In this document: in pieces, positions 58,787 to 64,000 of the stretch | How the letters are laid out: each line of letters begins with the position of its first letter | Numbering within the stretch: position 1 is the first letter of the stretch | Assembly (NCBI RefSeq): GCF_032854445.1 | Contig: NC_088296.1 | Span: forward strand, 15,863,485-15,927,484 | Source of the DNA: Liolophura sinensis | Lineage: Eukaryota > Mollusca > Polyplacophora > Chitonida > Chitonidae | Direction: 5' to 3' | DNA: 64,000 nt | Position numbers and translations under genes: made by a program | The notes under the pieces: model-generated | The model's database searches: none | Told to the model about the DNA's origin: nothing | The model's input: only the letters and a program-made list of their open reading frames with translations

Positions 58787-59011
58787 CTAGCTAATTCCTC
58801 AACCTTTTCACATATGAAAGAGCAACTTTCAGCGCAAGTTATGCATGTTTTTAATTTGATTTTGGAGACAAACCTACATTGGATAAATTGGCCAGTTTCA
58901 GAGGTTCACAAAAAGTATAATTGTATCAGATTACTCAGAATAATGCCTTCGGAATATACTCGAATACACAAATTGCAAAACATGCGAAAAAATTGAATAA
59001 TTACAGTAGTG
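58787..59011 (+). mobile_element. MITE-A copy in CEP78 intron
   Basis: Left 'ctaattcctcaaccttttca' and right 'catgcgaaaaaattgaataa' are inverted relatives of each other (~30 bp). The interior 'tttaatttgattttggagac' and 'cagaataatgccttcggaat' matches the other copies. This is the least rearranged copy. Confidence 0.82.
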
Positions 59012-59102
59012 AGTATTTCCAGTAAAAAGTGAATCAAAGTCAAATAAAGTGGATCTGACTCACTGGAAATAAATATACAGGCATGTATCAATGAAAACAT
59101 TT

Positions 59103-59284
59103 AAGTTCAGCTCATGCTGGTTTCCTCTTCTACGTGGGAAGGCCTGCCAGTAACCTGTGGATGGTCGTGGGTTTCCCGGGCCTCTCCCCGCTTTCCTCAC
59201 ACCATAATGCTGGCCGCCATCGTATCAGTGAAATTTTCTTGAGTACAGCATAGCACACCAATCAATTGAGTAAATGAATAAATT
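59103..59284 (+). mobile_element. SINE family 1 in CEP78 intron
   Basis: Starts 'aagttcagctcatgctggtt', has the body 'ctcacaccataatgctggcc', tail 'gagtaaatgaataaattc'. Lies in the ~5.4-kb CEP78 intron in sense orientation. Confidence 0.85.
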
Positions 59285-59518
59285 CAGTGAAAACAGAAAA
59301 ACCTCCAAGGAAAAGTGACAGCTACCTGACAATGGCAGATAAGCTGACACTCCAAATTTGTGAAGCATTTTTATGTAGTTAAATGAAGATTTTTTGATTT
59401 ATTAGCTTATTTGATTCCATTTGATATACAATGACACCACAGGAGAGAGTTCACACTTTACTATACACATATGGTGGTGGTGGTGGGGGGGGTGGGGGGG
59501 TGGGGAGGGGGTGGTAAA

Positions 59519-59590
59519 CTTAACAGAACCCAAGGAAAACCTGTGACCATCTGCTGGTTGCTGACAGACCTTTCCATGTATGTACATATA
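59519..59590 (-). mobile_element. SINE family 1 fragment, minus strand
   Basis: 'ggaaaacctgtgaccatctg' and 'ggttgctgacagacctttcc' match the reverse complement of the SINE middle. Both ends are missing. Confidence 0.55.
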
Positions 59591-59929
59591 TACAGTACTA
59601 GTTTCATGGCAACTCCCCAGGTTGGACAAGTCTTTTTAGAAAGAATATGAATATTCATTATGTTGTATTAATGAATATGTATATGTATTGTAACCATGTG
59701 GGTGTACATATGAACATATTGAACTAGGAAAAGTGTCCTTTGTCATACATGTAGTTCAGGAGTTGCACAGATCATGAGTTGTCTTTTGTTAGATCTTTAC
59801 CGTGTAGAAATGTCTTAATAAAGGTTCTATTCTGAAGGAAGATTTGTTATTTGAAAATATTACCAATGGGGAAACTTGTTAGCTACAGTAGCTCAGTTCT
59901 GCACAGCCAACCCAGATTCATGTACCTGA

Positions 59930-60136
59930 CCTGGTATTTCGTCCATGACTAAGTTGTCCATTTTTTCCAGTTCTAGGAGCTCTATTGATGTTAGAAAGGC
60001 GCTTTCAGAGGTGTTCGGAAGGTTTCCTAGTGGGTAAATGTAAATTTCAGCACCAGAAGTAATATCTCATAACATTTACTTGCCTCCATAAATGCTCTTT
60101 TTTTTTTTTGGTTGAATCTTTAGGTCGTTTAGGGTA
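59930..60136 (-). mobile_element. MITE-B copy in CEP78 intron, minus strand
   Basis: The right end 'taggtcgtttagggta' is the family terminal repeat. In reverse the interior has 'taatatctcataacatttac', 'aatttcagcaccagaagtaa' and 'gtccatgactaagttgtcca'. The left end 'tacctgacctggtatttcgt' keeps only part of the terminal repeat. Confidence 0.75.
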
Positions 60137-60449
60137 TGTGGATTGTAGAGTTGAGAGAAATCAGCCAGACTGATTGTGCTTGTCTTGAGTTGGAACTGAA
60201 GTGTGTAGGACAGAGAAGTAAAGGAAATGTTGAGGTGTTCTTTGACATAATTTGCCGCTTTGAATAATAGCAGGGACGTTTTTGGGACATTTTATGATAA
60301 ATCTCTTCATCACATTCTGTAATTAAGAATATTTTTTCAGTGGCATTCAGTTGTCCGTTTGATACTGGTGGAGCAAATCGGAGTGCCCAGGGAAATACGC
60401 AGTCATTCACCCGCTGCCTGACAAATCCCTTGACTTGAAACTACAGGAT

Positions 60450-60692
60450 CAGTTGGTTAGCGCGCTAGCGCAGCGTAATGACCCAGGAACCTCTCACCAA
60501 TGCGGTCACTGTGAGTTCATCTCCAGCTCATGCTGGCTTCCTCTCCGGCCGTACGTGGGAAGGTCTGCCAACAACCTGTGGACGGTCATGGGTTTCCCTC
60601 AAGCTCTGCCCCGTTTCCTCCCACCATGATGCTGGTCGCCGTCGTATAACTGAAATATTCTTGAGTACAGCATAAAATACCAACCAAATAAA
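60450..60692 (+). mobile_element. SINE family 1 in CEP78 intron, near full-length
   Basis: Begins 'cagttggttagcgcgctagc', has 'cctctccggccgtacgtggg', the body and the 'ccaaccaaataaatg' tail. It ends 140 bp before CEP78 exon c. Confidence 0.92.
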
Positions 60693-60832
60693 TGTATAAT
60701 TTGAAGCTGCAGCATTTGAGCATGTTGTGGATTATTTACATATGCATTTAAGTTGCTTTTATATTTTAACATGTCTTTTTTTTTCTTTTTCTTGTATCTT
60801 AACATGTCTTCTGTTTAAATTGTATTTTCCAG

Positions 60833-60897
60833 ACAGAGATGTTCTACACAGCATTATGGAACAGTTAATGTTGAACTGCAATGGTCAGGACACGGAG
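60833..60897 (+). CDS. CEP78: CEP78 internal exon c
   Basis: Short 65-bp exon with acceptor 'gtattttccag' and donor 'gtatat'. The split codon with exon b gives aspartate, so the protein reads NPLID then RDVLHSIMEQLMLNCNGQDTE. The human counterpart after NPLID is [21 protein letters not shown], so position, length and helical character agree although identity is modest. It ends in phase 0. It corresponds to the end of the LRR domain (local residues 97-118). Without the exon the frame between b and d would be broken, which supports the call. Confidence 0.88.
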
Positions 60898-61357
60898 GTA
60901 TATAATTCTGTACCAACAGCAGATGAATAAATATTTTATTTTCATTTTTACTTCAAAACTGTACCTTTAATAAGGTATTACTATGAGAGAAAACAAACTT
61001 GCAAACTGACCAGTTGAGACTAGAATGTTACACTGGAGGAAGGTTTTTGTGTTGTGTTACTCAAAATATGGGTTAATGTAAGAAAAATATATAAATGAAA
61101 AAATGACAAAAAACCCCAAAAAACAAAGGGTCTTAGCCACTATTAGTTTGATATTTACTATTTACCAAAGATAAGCCAGTTAGATGAAGAGAAATCAAAT
61201 GAAAAGTCTAGAATCAGTTCACGAAACACATTCATATCACTTTTGTATACCTTTCATACAGTACAAGTGAAATTTAGTGATTACTTACTTCAAGTGAATA
61301 CTTACTTCAGTATAAATGTAATTTTGTTCATGTTTATATTGAATATAATTTCATTGT

Positions 61358-61569
61358 GGGGGCCACTGTGGCTCAGTTGGTAAGCGTGCTAGCGTAGTGC
61401 AACGACCCAGGAGCCTCTCACCAATGCGATCACTGTGAGTTCAAATCCAGCTCATGCTGGCTTCCTCTTCCGTACGTGGGAAGGTTTGTCAACAGCCTGC
61501 ATATAAGTGAAATATTCTTTAGTATGGCGTAAAACATTAATCAAATAAATAAAATAAATCAAATAAATG
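61358..61569 (+). mobile_element. SINE family 1 in CEP78 intron with intact head and TSD
   Basis: Starts 'ggggccactgtggctcagtt'; the A box is at 61369-61380 and the B box at 61438-61448. A 10-bp duplication 'atttcattgt' lies at 61348-61357 and 61570-61579. The interior ('cagcctgca' joined to 'tataagtg') has lost about 60 bp. Lies in the intron between CEP78 exons c and d. Confidence 0.93.
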
Positions 61570-61889
61570 ATTTCATTGTTTTTGTCTGCATGTACTTCAT
61601 ATTCACGTACACCACATAAAGTTTAATGTAGTGTTACCTTGTGTATATAAGTCTTATGGTGTGAAGAACGTCTGTGTAATATGTGTACTAGACATTTCGT
61701 ACAGTACAGAAGTTTAACGTATAGTTTCGTATATCTTTCGTAAAGTATAGAATTTGTATATACTTCATAAAGTACAAATATAATTTTGTATGTACTCAGT
61801 AAAAATGTCATTTTGGAATGACTTCAAATAGCACAAATGTAATTTTGGAAACACTTCAAATAGTACAAATTTGTATGTACTTTATTTAG

Positions 61890-62009
61890 TACAAATGGAT
61901 AAAAGCCGAAGAATCTGGTGAGACAAACAAGGCCAACCCTAAATCTGCAGTGCGTAAACGGAGGACAAAGACTCTCAATATCAGTTTCGGAAGGAAAACA
62001 ACGATAAGG
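61890..62009 (+). CDS. CEP78: CEP78 internal exon d (basic linker)
   Basis: 120-bp phase 0-0 exon after the acceptor 'tactttatttag', with donor 'gtatgt'. It begins YKWIKAEESGE, matching human EYQWITSPS in position, and continues to a basic patch AVRKRRTKTLNISFGRKTTIR. Human CEP78 has [20 protein letters not shown] at the same place. Many lysines and arginines (local residues 119-158) mark the start of the non-LRR linker. Because the exon is a multiple of three, skipping it would leave the frame intact. Confidence 0.9.
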
Positions 62010-62216
62010 GTATGTTTGTTTATTTGCTCCAGCAAGAAGCTGTGTAAGTTAATTTGTTTCTTTCTTCAAAAAATGATTTGGGGTTTTATTCTTCTGTTAT
62101 TAATCATTTATTAAAGATAACTGTTTACAGGTATATGTGTTTGTGCATATTGAATACATGTCTGTGAAAGAAAGTTTGTATCAGTTCTTTAAGTGGAGTT
62201 ATGTCCCCTGTTTCAG

Positions 62217-62344
62217 GTGCCACTCTCAACAGCTAGGAGGAGAACAAAGTCTGCTGGGTCAGCCAATGGGACGACTCGTAACATAACTGTCAAACCAGCA
62301 TCAGGGTTACCGTGGAGAACTGCAGCCAGAGCCAATAGACACAG
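62217..62344 (+). CDS. CEP78: CEP78 internal exon e, ends at a GC donor
   Basis: 128-bp exon after the acceptor 'cccctgtttcag'. It encodes VPLSTARRRTKSAGSANG, a short low-complexity stretch, and then the highly conserved LPWRTAARANRHR (human LPWRTAERAKRHR). It must end in phase 2 at 'cacag' to join exon f as R-GFP, as in human RHRGFP. The bases following are 'gcaaga', so the donor is GC rather than GT. The nearest GT (62358-62359) would put exon f into a frame that stops within about 18 codons. If the intron is not removed, the frame stays open to a stop near 62600. Confidence 0.9.
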
Positions 62345-62882
62345 GCAAGACAATTCGGTGTTTCGGAGTTTTCATAACGATCTATGGGGAACATTGACCT
62401 TGAAAATTTGTCTAGGAAACATAAAGGCCACTTTAACAAAAATTCATATTTCAAAAAGTCATACCATAAATCAAGTAGAGTTTAGCCGCAAATTTCTGGC
62501 CATAAAGTTTAGTTGCAAATTTCTGGCCGTAAAGTTTAGCCGATTTGAGTTACTGGAGGAGTTGACAAGGGAGGTTGATCGCTCCCCAGATGTGCCGTAA
62601 TTCTCAGTGATGGTCTGGCTGCTGGCCCTTGCCACATGGAGTAAGCTTCCCAGGCATGGACTGAGAGAAGGGTGATTATACAACCACTAGACCCTCATTA
62701 AAACGTTGTTGGCTGTGCGTAACAAGCCATTGACTTGTTCTGAAGGTTCTGTCTGTTGGTTATTCAACCTGTGAAATTACTTTGTGGAAAATGATGTAAA
62801 ATTACCCCCATCCAGTTACTTCCACACAGTCTGAGTTGGTATGAGATGTTTGCCGCCTCTTTTGTGAATCTGGGGGCCAGTC

Positions 62883-62966
62883 TGTTTCCCTTCATCCAGA
62901 TAATCTTACTGCCATCACAAGTGAAACACTCTTTAAACATTGAATTCAAATCAAGTCAAATAACCG
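62883..62966 (+). mobile_element. possible SINE family 1 remnant
   Basis: 'tgtttcccttcatccagata', 'cacaagtgaaacactcttt' and 'aaatcaagtcaaataac' are weakly similar to the SINE 3' half. Lies in the intron before CEP78 exon f. Confidence 0.4.
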
Positions 62967-63110
62967 ATGTAGTCAGAATCTATGGACATTTTTAAGAGCC
63001 ACTCCCAACCTGATTGCAGGGTGAGTTACATTTACTTCAACTATAAAAAATAAACAAATAAATAAATAAATAAGTTTTCTTCACATGTTGACAGTCCAAT
63101 CTCATTTCAG

Positions 63111-63318
63111 AGGTTTCCCACCCGAGTTGGATCCGCGAAGTCCGTCGATGTACGACCCGTCTAACGGGATGATTCCTCACCACGCCTCTAACCCGGAGCT
63201 GTCAGTCATCGTGGGTCATGAAGACAGCAATGAGGGGGACACGTTTGGGGAGCTGGGAAAGTTGGATCTGGAGGAGAGTCAGATAAACGGGGAAATCAAA
63301 CAGATTCGTGGTGTCAGG
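63111..63318 (+). CDS. CEP78: CEP78 internal exon f (acidic linker)
   Basis: 208-bp exon after the acceptor 'aatctcatttcag', with a strong 'gtgagc' donor. One base completes the arginine codon, then GFPPELDPRSPSMYDPSNG, IPHHASNPELSVIVGHEDS and a strongly acidic segment (EGDTFGELGKLDLEESQING) lead to EIKQIRGVR. The base composition is GC-rich compared with its surroundings, as expected for a coding exon. GFP after RHR matches the recalled human protein; the remainder is weakly conserved there. It ends in phase 0 (local residues 201-270). The rest of CEP78 lies to the right of this window; nothing between 63319 and 64000 looked like another exon. Confidence 0.88.
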
Positions 63319-63602
63319 GTGAGCACCTTTTTATTTCATGCGGTATTGGTGTTTTTATGATTTTCATTCTTTTCAAGACTTTCTGATCATGTAAATATGT
63401 CTTCAAGAGGAAGTAAATGCTGGGGCTGTCCACACTTCTGTCATACTTTTGGAAAAAGAACTGTTACAAGTGCTTTCTCCGTCTGAAATGGTAGTGGCTG
63501 ATAAACAATATTCATGTACCTGGGTGACTTTCTACACCACTCAAATGATAAGTGGAGTAAATATCTGACAGAAATTGTCCCATTTTATGCAGTGAATTTG
63601 GA

Positions 63603-63633
<31 letters not shown>
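63603..63633. repeat. imperfect (TA)n microsatellite
   Basis: TA run interrupted once by 'ac', in the intron after CEP78 exon f. Confidence 0.9.
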
Positions 63634-64000
63634 GGCAAGGCTGGAAACGTTATTACCGCCCTTTATATAACTGGTTGCTTTATACGTGCAAGCCGAAGTA
63701 AATTATGTCAGATATTTGCGTGCATGTTTGGATCTTTGAATAAATGCACTAATTGAGCAGGCATCCCTGTAGAACGTGCTTTGGCAAAGTTGTAATGGTT
63801 TACATGGGTGTCAGTTGCATGATTGGGGTGGCGCCATGAGAGACAGCTTTATAAGATCCATGCCACATAGCACTGTGCATTATTTCATCATATAAAGCTC
63901 ATTTTGGTGTCCCTGTACACTAAGTTCTCCGTCATGCTGTACTTTCTAGAATAAGAATGTACACTGTCTGTAGTTTCCTCAAGAAGAAACTTCAGTTTAA

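Noticed and set aside
62193-62600. 135-codon frame as a separate gene
   Set aside because: Its first part is CEP78 exon e; the remainder is intron read-through, kept only as a possible isoform.

Overview
This is animal nuclear DNA, most likely from a lophotrochozoan and probably a mollusc. It is AT-rich, has spliced introns, and carries many short interspersed elements of types familiar from bivalve and gastropod genomes. One SINE family ends in an AAATA-type tail; others end near a 'gttaagtacgacgttaaacc' tail. The species cannot be fixed from the sequence alone.

Only one protein-coding gene is convincing: six consecutive internal exons of CEP78 (centrosomal protein of 78 kDa, a leucine-rich-repeat protein of the mother centriole) on the + strand between 54680 and 63318. 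The exons join in frame into 270 codons with no stop. They carry the '[16 protein letters not shown]' block, ribonuclease-inhibitor-type LRRs, and a conserved 'LPWRTAARANRHRGFP' block. The fifth intron needs a GC donor. The N-terminal exons were not found, and the C-terminal coiled-coil exons lie beyond the right edge.

The other ~54 kb (1-54679) is non-coding: an upstream CEP78 intron, intergenic DNA, or both. It and the CEP78 introns are dominated by two classes of repeat. The first is about 17 minisatellite arrays with unit lengths of about 20 to 82 bp plus a longer degenerate series, together roughly 12 kb by adding spans. The largest is an 82-bp array of about 30 copies at 17255-19710. 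The second is dispersed mobile elements: more than 20 copies of a tRNA-headed SINE (many with exact target-site duplications), at least five copies of other tRNA-headed SINEs, four families of short terminal-inverted-repeat elements (called MITE-A to MITE-D here), a decayed LINE 3' end, and a ~1.9 kb element with GGGATCCC ends.

The most interesting structural theme is that the two classes interact. A 25-bp minisatellite has grown inside a MITE-A copy (37139-38270), another MITE-A copy holds a 149-bp tandem duplication, three MITE-B copies directly abut minisatellites, and the 82-bp array is nested in an older series of ~180-230-bp repeats from which it appears to derive. No rRNA, functional tRNA, CRISPR array or other gene was found. 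Almost all long open frames in the window are by-products of tandem repeats.
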